A DNA stretch of 64,000 bases from Jeongeupia chitinilytica (GTDB taxonomy: Bacteria; Pseudomonadota; Gammaproteobacteria; Burkholderiales; Chitinibacteraceae): NCBI RefSeq assembly GCF_014652315.1, contig NZ_BMYO01000003.1:360119-424118 (forward strand). Reading direction: 5' to 3'. A program made the translations under genes and the position numbers. The notes under the pieces were generated by a model. It searched no databases and was not told the origin of the DNA. It saw only the letters and a program-made list of their open reading frames with translations. This document shows positions 49,506 through 58,074 of the stretch, one piece after another (the first letter of the stretch is position 1; each line of letters opens with the position of its first letter).

Positions 49506-51908
49506 CTAAACATCAGCCGTACCCAGCAAATCCCGCAATCCGGCCTCGTCCAGCACCACCACCCCGAGCGACTCGGCCTTGGCCAGTTTCGATCCGGCCG
49601 CCTCGCCGGCAACGACATAGTCGGTTTTCTTCGACACGCTACCCGATACTTTGCCGCCAGCCGCCTCGATCATCGCCTGCGCCTCGTCACGTGTCAGCGA
49701 CGGCAACGTGCCGGTCAGTACCAGCGTCTTGCCTGACAGCACCCCGGCAGGCGCCGACACCGACGGCAGCAACGCCAGCAACGCGCTGCGCTGCACATCG
49801 AGCGCGTGCAGCATGGCAGCATTTGTCCCGTCTCCCAGCCAGACCAGCAGCGACGAACGCACGTCCGCCGGCAAGCCACCAAGCGCCGCCTCGTCGGCAG
49901 CAGCCAGCTGCGCCGGCGTCGAGACCGACTCCGCCAACTGGCGCGCACGCAACGGTGTGAGTTTCGGCACGCCAAGCACCGCGTACAACTCGGCCGTCAC
50001 CAACTTGTCGCGCCAGCCAACGCTGGGGGCATGCAGATCCACCGGTGCCACACCGGCCGCCAGCAACGCATCGAGCGCCTGCTGGTTCTTGGGTTCGGCA
50101 AAGAAATCGGCAATCGAATCGGCCACCGTCGCCCCAACGTCGGGCAACACACGCAGCAGCGGCGATGGCGCCTGCCGCACCAGCGCAAGATCACCGAACC
50201 AGTCCGCCAGCGTCTTTGCGGTCGACTCGCCGACGTGGCGGATGCCGAGCGCAAACAACAGTCGCGCCAGCGATGGCTGCTTGCTGGCAGCAATGCCATC
50301 GATCAGGTTCTCGGCCCATTTGCTCGCCACCTGCCCCGCCTTGACCGTCTCCGGCACCACACCGTCCCGCTCGTCGGCACGACGCTTCATTTCCAGCAGG
50401 TCTGTCAGCGTCAGCCGGTAGAGATCGGCAATGCCGTGGACGTAACCAAGATCGACCAGATTGTCGATGTAACGCTCGCCCAGTCCTTCGATATCCATCA
50501 TGCGCCGACCGGCAAAATGACGGATCGCCTCCTTTCGTTGCGCAGAGCAGAACAATCCGCCCGAACAACGCGCAATCGTCTCGCCTTCTTCACGCACCAC
50601 GTGCGAGCCGCACACCGGACATGCCTTCGGCAGCTCGAACGGCGCATACTGCGGACGCCGCACCGGGGAGAACAAATCGCCCCCTGCTTCGTCAACCATC
50701 GGTCGACGCTCGAGCACGACGCCGACCACTTCGGGAATGACGTCTCCGGCGCGCCGGACGATGACCGTATCGCCGACGCGCACGTCCTTGCGCCGCACTT
50801 CGTCCTCATTGTGCAGGGTCGCATTCGTGACCGTCACCCCGCCGACGAAGACCGGCACCAGCCGGGCCACCGGGGTGATCGCACCGGTCCGGCCCACCTG
50901 CACGTCGATTGCCTCGACCGTCGTCAGCACTTCCTGCGCCGGAAACTTGTGCGCCACTGCCCAGCGCGGCTCACGGCTGCGGAAGCCGAGTTCGCGCTGC
51001 ATCGCCAGCGAATCGACCTTGTAAACAACGCCATCGATATCGAATGGCAGTTCGGCGCGCAATCCGGCCACCCGCTCGTGAAACGCCACCAATCCGGCTC
51101 CACCCTGCGTCCGGACCCGCTCTGCACACACCGGCAGGCCATAGCCCTGCAACGCGTCGAGCACTCCCGAATGCGCGGCCGGCGCATCCAGCCAGCCCGA
51201 CACCTCGCCGAGTCCGTAGGCAAAGAACGACAGCGGCCGGGTCGCAGCAATGGCCGGGTCGAGCTGGCGCACCGCGCCGGCGGCCGCATTGCGCGGATTC
51301 ACGAATGTCTTGGCGCCGACGGCCAACTGCTTCTCGTTCATTGCGTCGAAGTCGTCGCGGCGCATATAAACCTCGCCACGCACTTCGAGCACCGGTGGCA
51401 CCTCGCCCTGCAGGCGCAACGGGATCTGGCCGATCGTGCGGATGTTCTGCGTGACGTCTTCACCGGTCACGCCGTCACCACGCGTTGCCGCCCGTACGAG
51501 CACACCGGCCTCATAGCGCAAGCTGATTGCAAGGCCGTCGAACTTCAGTTCGGCGACGTAATCGACCGGTGCATCGCCCTCCCCCAGTGCCAGCTCCTTG
51601 CGCACACTGGCATCGAATGCCAGCGCCCCGCCCGCGGTGACGTCGGTTTCGGTGCGGATCGACAGCATCGGTACCGCATGCCGGACAGGCTGGAACTGCG
51701 GCAGCGGCTTGCCGCCGACACGCAGCGTCGGCGAGTCGGCCGTCTTGAGCTCCGGGTGCGCAAGCTCCAGCGCCTCGAGCTCGCGAAACAGCCGGTCGTA
51801 CTCGGCGTCAGGTACCGTCGGGGCGTCGAGCACGTAGTATTCGTGACCGTAACGCTGCAGTAGCACCCGGAGTTCGGCGGCACGGGAAACGGGATCGGAA
51901 GAAGTCAT
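49506..51908 (-). CDS. ligA: NAD-dependent DNA ligase
   Basis: An 800-residue ligase. The N-terminal Ia domain is followed by the adenylation domain with catalytic K122 in AELKFDGLA, an OB fold, a four-Cys zinc finger (CPVCG...RCSGGLFC, about 417-440), HhH repeats and a C-terminal BRCT domain (about 722-800). It seals nicks in DNA replication and repair. It is about 130 residues longer than E. coli LigA (671). The extra material lies between the HhH domain and BRCT (about 610-720: FFAEPKNQQALDALL... ELYAVLGVPKLTPLRARQLAESV). Long LigA forms are known in Neisseria. The gene follows zipA and precedes galU. Confidence 0.95.
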   Translation of the reverse strand: MTSSDPVSRAAELRVLLQRYGHEYYVLDAPTVPDAEYDRLFRELEALELAHPELKTADSPTLRVGGKPLPQFQPVRHAVPMLSIRTETDVTAGGALAFDASVRKELALGEGDAPVDYVAELKFDGLAISLRYEAGVLVRAATRGDGVTGEDVTQNIRTIGQIPLRLQGEVPPVLEVRGEVYMRRDDFDAMNEKQLAVGAKTFVNPRNAAAGAVRQLDPAIAATRPLSFFAYGLGEVSGWLDAPAAHSGVLDALQGYGLPVCAERVRTQGGAGLVAFHERVAGLRAELPFDIDGVVYKVDSLAMQRELGFRSREPRWAVAHKFPAQEVLTTVEAIDVQVGRTGAITPVARLVPVFVGGVTVTNATLHNEDEVRRKDVRVGDTVIVRRAGDVIPEVVGVVLERRPMVDEAGGDLFSPVRRPQYAPFELPKACPVCGSHVVREEGETIARCSGGLFCSAQRKEAIRHFAGRRMMDIEGLGERYIDNLVDLGYVHGIADLYRLTLTDLLEMKRRADERDGVVPETVKAGQVASKWAENLIDGIAASKQPSLARLLFALGIRHVGESTAKTLADWFGDLALVRQAPSPLLRVLPDVGATVADSIADFFAEPKNQQALDALLAAGVAPVDLHAPSVGWRDKLVTAELYAVLGVPKLTPLRARQLAESVSTPAQLAAADEAALGGLPADVRSSLLVWLGDGTNAAMLHALDVQRSALLALLPSVSAPAGVLSGKTLVLTGTLPSLTRDEAQAMIEAAGGKVSGSVSKKTDYVVAGEAAGSKLAKAESLGVVVLDEAGLRDLLGTADV

Positions 51909-51925
51909 GGTGTCATGTCCGGAAC

Positions 51926-51952
51926 GAAAAACGCCGCTGTCGGACAGCGGCG
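51926..51952 (-). terminator. Terminator/attenuator between zipA and ligA
   Basis: A perfect 9-bp stem CGCCGCTGT / ACAGCGGCG with a 3-base loop, followed on the minus strand by TTTTTC. Its T run ends only about 17 bases before the ligA ATG, so ligA would depend on read-through or on a promoter within or upstream of the hairpin. Confidence 0.85.
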
Positions 51953-51997
51953 CATTCGGGTCAATCGTAAGGGGTGTTTCGGCAGGTCGGACGAGGC

Positions 51998-53149
51998 TCA
52001 GGCAAACAGTCGCAACGCCGCCATCGACCCCGGTGCAATCCCGCGATCGTCCATCTGCGCATAGATATTGGTCAGCTGCCGGCGAATGTTGGCGATGCTG
52101 CCGGGCGCCAGCGGTCGACCCGAATCGTCGACCAGGTCGCCGGCCAGCAGGTTTGCCAGCTGCTGGGCGATGTCGCTCAGGTGGTCGAACACCGGCAGGC
52201 CGCCGGCCACGCGCGGCACGTCGAACAGGAAGGTCAGCCCTTCACTGGTATTGCCGAACGGACTCTGATCCTGGTTGACCAGCGAAAACAGCGCCTTGCC
52301 CGACTCGCTGCGATAGTGGAACAGCCCGTCAGCACCACGGGCGAGCCCGGCCTGCTCGGCAAACAGGCGCACCCGCTCCATCGGGAAGGGCTTGCCCTGG
52401 GTCACGACGTTCAGGCCGATGAGCACATCGACCGACGCGCAGAATTCATCCAGGTCCCGCGCAGCGGCGAGCTTGCCCGAACGCTGCGGAAAGGTCACCA
52501 CCGCCTCGTGCTCGTCGGCAAACTGCTGCACTGCCATGCAGAAGGCGTTGAGCTGCTCCTGCGTCAGCGAGCCCTGGCGGTCCGCCAGCTGCAGACCGGC
52601 GCGCAATTCGGTGTACCGGCCGTTGCTGCGCGCACTGACCACCTCCCACTGCCCGGCCTCGGTCAGACCCAGGACCACCACCCGCTTGGACGCCGAGAAC
52701 TGCGGCACCTCGGCGGCAGCGATCGGTTCATTGGCGTGAATGTCGGCAATGAAGTCCAGCGACGCATCGAGCTGGCTTGTCGCGAGCACTTCGACATCCT
52801 GCAGCTCGACCTGCTTGACCACCGGCTCCGGCACACGCACCGGCGCCTCGGCCACATCGTCGAATGCGGGCAGATCGTCGTCGACCTCGACTTCAGGCAC
52901 GTCGAGCTGCGGCTCGCGCCGCACCGGTGCTGCAGGCACCACCGGCTCGATCATCGGCTCGAGCCGCTGGCCGCTGGCGACCGGACGGACCATGTTTTTC
53001 TGCGTTTCGAGCAGCACGTCGGGCTGATTTTGCGCGAATGCCCGCTGTGCCTGCTTGCGATAACGGTGCTCCTGCCACCAGTTGAAGGCATAGACGGCCG
53101 CAACGATGGCGCCCCCCGCGATCAATGATCCCAACTGTAAATCTGTCAT
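51998..53149 (-). CDS. zipA: Cell division protein ZipA homologue
   Basis: A 383-residue protein with an N-terminal TM anchor (about 5-22, then WWQEHRYRKQAQRAF), a long acidic proline/valine-rich linker (about 45-135) and a C-terminal FtsZ-binding domain (about 150-380). The latter contains VTQGKPFPMERVRLFAEQAGL and LTFLFDVPRV as recognisable ZipA_C segments. ZipA tethers FtsZ to the membrane. The smc-zipA-ligA order is conserved in many proteobacteria. The ATG at 53149 sits immediately before the anchor; the frame is open 25 codons further but with no SD. Confidence 0.9.
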   Translation of the reverse strand: MTDLQLGSLIAGGAIVAAVYAFNWWQEHRYRKQAQRAFAQNQPDVLLETQKNMVRPVASGQRLEPMIEPVVPAAPVRREPQLDVPEVEVDDDLPAFDDVAEAPVRVPEPVVKQVELQDVEVLATSQLDASLDFIADIHANEPIAAAEVPQFSASKRVVVLGLTEAGQWEVVSARSNGRYTELRAGLQLADRQGSLTQEQLNAFCMAVQQFADEHEAVVTFPQRSGKLAAARDLDEFCASVDVLIGLNVVTQGKPFPMERVRLFAEQAGLARGADGLFHYRSESGKALFSLVNQDQSPFGNTSEGLTFLFDVPRVAGGLPVFDHLSDIAQQLANLLAGDLVDDSGRPLAPGSIANIRRQLTNIYAQMDDRGIAPGSMAALRLFA

Positions 53150-53257
53150 GGTCTTCTGCACGTAATCCGTCGCAGCGGCAACGGATGGATTATTCCGAAT
53201 TTGAACGGGGCGATTCAAGCCCACGGTTTACCTTGCACTTTGCAAGATCATCTTGAC

Positions 53258-56200
53258 TCACGTTGCAAGCACCGTATCCCGCATCGTCAGCGCTTGCTGA
53301 ATATCCACGGCCACAACGCGCGATACGCCCTGCTCCTGCATGGTCACGCCGACCAGCTGCTCGGCCATTTCCATCGTCAGCCTGTTGTGACTGATATAGA
53401 GGAATTGCGTTCGCTCGGCCATTTTTTTGACCAGGTCGCAGAAACGCAGGGTATTCGCATCGTCCAGCGGTGCGTCGACTTCGTCCAGCAGGCAAAACGG
53501 CGCCGGATTCAGGCTGAACAGCGAGAATACCAGACTCAGTGCGGTCAGTGCCTTTTCGCCCCCCGAAAGCAAATGGATGGTGCTGTTCTTTTTTCCGGGC
53601 GGCTGAGCCATGATTTGTAAGCCGGCATCGAGAATTTCATCGCCAGTCAGATGCAGTTCGGCATGTCCACCACCAAACAGCGCCGGAAACAGCCGCTGCA
53701 GATTGGCGTTGACGGTATCGTAGGTACCTTGCAGCAGCGTGCGTGTTTCTCGATCGATCCGGCGGATTGCCGATTCGAGCGTCTCGATCGCTGCCAGCAG
53801 ATCGGCCGATTGCGCTGCCAGATAGTCGGCGCGCGTCTGCGCTTCCTGCAGTTCGGCCAGTGCAGCCAGATTGACCGCACCCAGTGCATTCAGCGACTGA
53901 CTCAGGCGGCCGATCTCGCCCAGCAGCGATGACGCCTTGACGCCGGCCCCGAGGCTCGCGGTCAGCGCCACTTCATCGGCGTCAATCAGTTCTTCGGCAA
54001 AGCGCTCGAATGCCAGCCTCGCCTCCTGTTCACGCAACTTCAACGAAGACAGGGCATCCCGCGACGGATCCAGCGTTTGCTCGATCGCGTGCCGGTCGGT
54101 CTCGCGCTCCCGTTGTGTTTGCGCAATGCCATTCAACGCATCCCTTGCCTCGGCGAGATGGCGCTCCCGCGCCATGCGCAAGTCGACGGCGTGTTGCACC
54201 TCGCCATCCAGCGCTGCGGCATCGACACCGTCGAGCTCGATCAGTTGCGACGCCAGCCGCTCCCTCAGCAACTCGGCCTGATCGGCCTGCGCCACCGCTG
54301 CGCGCTGCAGTTCGTCCAGGCGGTCACGCGCGCTCTGCGCGGCAAACCGTTCGGATTGCAGCTGTCGTTCGGTGCTGCGCAACTGCTCGCGCAGCCGCGC
54401 GAGTGCGGTTTCGGCCTCCGCACGTGCCGATTGCGCCCGCTCCATTTCGGCCGTCTGCGGCGTCACCGCCAGATCGGCCTGTGACAGCGCCTGCTCCGCC
54501 ACCAACCGCTCCGCCTCGCTGTCTTCGAGCTGCTGCGCCAGTTCGCCCAGCGCCGCCGACGACAGTGCCAACCGCAGCGCTGCCGCCTGAACGGCCGATT
54601 CACGCTCCGCCAGTTTGCGCTCCAGCGCGCCAAGGCGTTGCATGGCGCCCGATTGCGTTTGTCGCAGCGAACGCAACAACGCATCGCGGTCCGCCACACC
54701 GGGCGCAACGACATCGATCTCCGCCTGCACTGCGGCCAACGCCGGCTGCAGCGCCGCCAGGGCCGCCGCTGCCGCCTCGCGCGACTGCTGACGCTGCATC
54801 AAACCGTGTGCATCGCTGTGCGCATCAAAGTAGCGCACCGAAACCGGCATGACCACGTGCCCCTCCGGCGTCACGAAACAAGCGTCGCGCGGCAGCCGGG
54901 AGCGATCGGCGAGCGCCGTTTCATACGACGCGGCGCAGTACACGCCGGCAAGCAGGGCATCGATCGCGCCGCGCGCACCGGCTTCGCGTACCGAAATCCG
55001 GGCCGACAACGGCATCCAGCCATTCAACGGCTCGGTCGGCAGGATGTGCTGCCCCTGCAGCGCCACCGAAAAGGCCGCTGGCGCAGCGTGATCAGGCAAT
55101 GTCGCCGTCAGCCGCCCCTTCAGGGCGGAACCGAGCATGGTCTCAAGGGCAGTGGCCCACGCGGGCGTGACATCCAGCAACGACAGCAGCACCGGCGCGT
55201 CACCCAACCCGTGCCGAGCCAGCCAGTCTGCCAGCGCACCGTCGTCGCGAACCGGCTCGGCACCCAGTGCTGCCAGCCGAGCGGTGGCATCGGTGCGTGC
55301 CAGCGCCAGACGCTCGCGCTCGGAACGCAGATCGTCCAGCCTCACTCGTTCGATTTCGAGCGTTTCGTCCTGCAGTTCGATCGCCAACGTCCGGTCGTCG
55401 ATATCGGTGCGCAGTCCTTCGACCTCCGCACGCACGGCATCGAGCACGGCGTCCTCCGTGACGGATGCCGCGGCGATGTCGGCTTCGAGCTTGATCTTGC
55501 GCGCCTGCAACCCGGCAACTTCCCGCTTCTGCCGCTGCAGATGCTGCCGTGCCAGTTGCTGCGTCGCCTGCGCTGTTGCAAGCCTGTCGCGGACTTGCTG
55601 GAGACTTTGCTCCTGTCCGCTGAGTGCGGCCTCGAGCTCGGGCTGCAGCCGCATCTCGTCGTCGAAGACGAGCGCCGTCTCCTCGGCCGCCAGCAAGGCG
55701 GCATCGAGCTTCAGTTGCCACTGTTCGGACTCCTGTGCGCCGCTCGCCCGGCTCTGTTCGACCCTGGCCAGCTCCTCGCGGCTGAGTGCCAGCTGCTGCT
55801 GCAAGCGCTCGCGCGTCTGGCGCAGGTGCAGCAACTGCTGCTCGAAACGTGCAACAACGGCATTGGCGTCAAACAATGCCACCTGTGCCGCTTGCACCTG
55901 TTCGGTGGCGCCATAATGGCGCTCCCGCAGCACTCCGATTTCGGCCTCGTGCGCCCGCAATGCAGCCAGTCCGGCATCGAGCGCAGTCTGTGCAGCGGCA
56001 ATGTCGGCACGGACCTTGTCCAGCTCGGCAGCGGCATCCCGCTTGCGTTGCAGCGCAAGCAACTGTTGCTTGTGGGCGATCAATGTCTGCAGCCGCTGAT
56101 ATTCGCCGGCGACTTCAGCCTGGTCGCGCAGCTTGTCGACCTGCGCCGTCAGTTCCCGACGGATGTCATCCAGGCGCGCCAGATTGTCACGCGTATCGGC

Positions 56201-56752
56201 CAGCCGCGACTCCGTTTCGCGACGACGTTCCTTGTACTTGGAGACGCCGGCCGCCTCTTCGAGAAAGTGCCGCAACTCTTCGGGCTTGGCCTCGATGATG
56301 CGGCTGATCATGCCCTGCTCGATGATCGCGTAGCCACCCTTGCCCACGCCGGTCCCGAGGAACAGGTCGGTAATGTCGCGGCGCCGCACGGCAAGGTTGT
56401 TGATGTAGTAGTCCGAATCTCCCTGCCGGGTCAGGACGCGCTTGATCGAAATCTCGGCGTACTGCGACCACTGGCCGGCGGCCAAGCCCTCGCGATTGTC
56501 GAACACCAGTTCGACCGAGGCCCGGCTGACCGGCTTGCGGCTGGTCGAACCGTTGAAGATCACATCCTGCATCGACTCGCCGCGCAACTGCTTGGCCGAC
56601 GATTCGCCCAGCACCCAGCGCACCGCGTCGATCACGTTCGACTTGCCGCAGCCGTTCGGCCCGCACACCGCGACCAGTTGGCCCGGCACGTGGATCGTGG
56701 TCGGGTCGACGAAAGACTTGAATCCGGCAAGTTTGATGTGGGTAAGGCGCAC
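53258..56752 (-). CDS. smc: Chromosome segregation protein SMC
   Basis: A 1164-residue SMC ATPase. Walker A GPNGCGKS at 31-38, long coiled coils on either side of a hinge (about 490-650, containing the glycine-rich GYARG-like RVIT/GA segment), ABC signature LSGGEK at 1062-1067 and Walker B FCLLDE at 1086-1091. It condenses and aligns chromosomes with ScpA/ScpB. It starts at a GTG (56752) with AGGAG nine bases upstream; an earlier in-frame start at 56776 would add 8 unsupported residues. zipA follows 108 bp downstream. Confidence 0.94.
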   Translation of the reverse strand: MRLTHIKLAGFKSFVDPTTIHVPGQLVAVCGPNGCGKSNVIDAVRWVLGESSAKQLRGESMQDVIFNGSTSRKPVSRASVELVFDNREGLAAGQWSQYAEISIKRVLTRQGDSDYYINNLAVRRRDITDLFLGTGVGKGGYAIIEQGMISRIIEAKPEELRHFLEEAAGVSKYKERRRETESRLADTRDNLARLDDIRRELTAQVDKLRDQAEVAGEYQRLQTLIAHKQQLLALQRKRDAAAELDKVRADIAAAQTALDAGLAALRAHEAEIGVLRERHYGATEQVQAAQVALFDANAVVARFEQQLLHLRQTRERLQQQLALSREELARVEQSRASGAQESEQWQLKLDAALLAAEETALVFDDEMRLQPELEAALSGQEQSLQQVRDRLATAQATQQLARQHLQRQKREVAGLQARKIKLEADIAAASVTEDAVLDAVRAEVEGLRTDIDDRTLAIELQDETLEIERVRLDDLRSERERLALARTDATARLAALGAEPVRDDGALADWLARHGLGDAPVLLSLLDVTPAWATALETMLGSALKGRLTATLPDHAAPAAFSVALQGQHILPTEPLNGWMPLSARISVREAGARGAIDALLAGVYCAASYETALADRSRLPRDACFVTPEGHVVMPVSVRYFDAHSDAHGLMQRQQSREAAAAALAALQPALAAVQAEIDVVAPGVADRDALLRSLRQTQSGAMQRLGALERKLAERESAVQAAALRLALSSAALGELAQQLEDSEAERLVAEQALSQADLAVTPQTAEMERAQSARAEAETALARLREQLRSTERQLQSERFAAQSARDRLDELQRAAVAQADQAELLRERLASQLIELDGVDAAALDGEVQHAVDLRMARERHLAEARDALNGIAQTQRERETDRHAIEQTLDPSRDALSSLKLREQEARLAFERFAEELIDADEVALTASLGAGVKASSLLGEIGRLSQSLNALGAVNLAALAELQEAQTRADYLAAQSADLLAAIETLESAIRRIDRETRTLLQGTYDTVNANLQRLFPALFGGGHAELHLTGDEILDAGLQIMAQPPGKKNSTIHLLSGGEKALTALSLVFSLFSLNPAPFCLLDEVDAPLDDANTLRFCDLVKKMAERTQFLYISHNRLTMEMAEQLVGVTMQEQGVSRVVAVDIQQALTMRDTVLAT

Positions 56753-56823
56753 GCGGCGAGGCTCCTGACAGCGCACCGATTGTAACGGCCCGTGCCCCTA
56801 CGGCACAGGCCGGTGCACGCACG

Positions 56824-57909
56824 TCACTTCTGGATGACGATCTTCGGGAACTTGGCCGAGAAATCCTGCGCCCGCGCTGCCACGCCGATCGCGACCTTGC
56901 GGGCAATCGCCTTGTACAGTGACGCGATGGCACCATCCGGATCAGCCGCGACGCTCGGCTTGCCGGCGTCGACGCTGGTACGGATCGACAGGTCCAGCGG
57001 CAGCTTGCCCAGAAGCGACACGCCGTAGTCCTCGCCCATCCGCTCGCCGCCGCCTTCGCCGAAAATCGGTTCGATGTGGCCACAGTTCGAGCACACGTGC
57101 GTGCTCATGTTCTCGACGATGCCGAGGATCGGCACGCCGACCTTTTCGAACATCTTCAGGCCCTTGCGTGCATCCAGCAGCGCGATGTCCTGCGGGGTCG
57201 TCACGATCACCGCACCGGTCAGCGGCACCTTCTGACTCAGGGTCAGCTGGATGTCGCCGGTACCCGGTGGCAGATCGATGACCAGGTAGTCGAGATCGTC
57301 CCACAACGTGTCGTTCAACAGCTGCTGCAGCGCCTGCGTCACCATCGGGCCGCGCCAGACCATCGGCTGCTCCGGATCGATCAGGAAGCCGATCGACATC
57401 GTCTGCACGCCGTAACTCACGATCGGCTCGATGTGCTTGTTGTCCGGCGATTGCGGCTTCTGGTCGGCCACGCCCATCATCAACGGCTGCGACGGGCCAT
57501 AGATATCGGCGTCGAGCAGTCCGACCCGAGCGCCCTCGGCGGCCAGCGCCAGGGCCAGATTGACCGAGGTGGTCGACTTGCCGACCCCGCCCTTGCCACT
57601 GGCCACGGCGATGACGTTCTTGACGTTCTTGAGCAGCGGCACGCCTCGCTGCGCGGTATGCGCAATGATCTGGCTGCGCACCGTCACGGTCGCCCCGTTC
57701 ACGCCCTCGACACCGGACAGCGCCGCCTCGAACTGCGCGCGGATTGCATCGAACTGGCTCGCCGCCGGATAGCCGAGCAACACGTCGGCATGGGCATGGC
57801 CGCCGATCAGCTCGAGGCGCTTGATGCATTTGCCGGCGACATAGGTCTTGCCGGTGTTCGGATCGACAAGCGCCGCGACGGCGGCTTGCAGCAGTTCGGG
57901 ATTGGACAT
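56824..57909 (-). CDS. apbC: Iron-sulfur cluster carrier ATPase, Mrp/ApbC family
   Basis: A 361-residue protein. The N-terminal MIP18/DUF59-like domain (about 1-85) is followed by a deviant Walker A ASGKGGVGKST (about 103-113), the LDADIYGPSQP motif, LVIDLPPGTGDIQLT and the CxxC of STHVCSNCGHIEP (about 271-283) that binds the bridging Fe-S cluster. It carries Fe-S clusters to apoproteins. The ATG at 57909 has AAGGAAG upstream and matches family length. An in-frame ATG at 57960 would add 17 residues and lacks an SD. It is 71 bp upstream of smc. Confidence 0.92.
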   Translation of the reverse strand: MSNPELLQAAVAALVDPNTGKTYVAGKCIKRLELIGGHAHADVLLGYPAASQFDAIRAQFEAALSGVEGVNGATVTVRSQIIAHTAQRGVPLLKNVKNVIAVASGKGGVGKSTTSVNLALALAAEGARVGLLDADIYGPSQPLMMGVADQKPQSPDNKHIEPIVSYGVQTMSIGFLIDPEQPMVWRGPMVTQALQQLLNDTLWDDLDYLVIDLPPGTGDIQLTLSQKVPLTGAVIVTTPQDIALLDARKGLKMFEKVGVPILGIVENMSTHVCSNCGHIEPIFGEGGGERMGEDYGVSLLGKLPLDLSIRTSVDAGKPSVAADPDGAIASLYKAIARKVAIGVAARAQDFSAKFPKIVIQK

Positions 57910-58023
57910 CGAGGGACTTCCTTCGCGCGCGTCGCCAAAAAGGCGGGAGATGAACGACATGGTGAGCCGGCCCGCAGGCCATGGTTGACTGGAATGGTCG
58001 GCTATTTTCGCGGATCGGCGACT

Positions 58024-58054
58024 GAAAAACAAACGCCCCTCACAGGCGGGGCGT
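58024..58054 (-). terminator. Terminator of the patatin/outer-membrane protein gene
   Basis: A 7-bp ACGCCCC / GGGGCGT stem (58033-58039, 58048-58054) followed on the minus strand by TTTGTTTTTC. It lies 20 bp after the stop. Confidence 0.85.
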
Positions 58055-58074
58055 CACTCTTGGCTACGGATATG

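Noticed and set aside
54638..56785. A 715-codon open frame on the plus strand opposite smc
   Set aside because: Shadow of a conserved essential gene; the product has no recognisable domain and has skewed composition.
56790..56814. Hairpin between apbC and smc as a terminator
   Set aside because: The GGCC-rich stem is stable but no T run follows on the minus strand, so it is unlikely to terminate.
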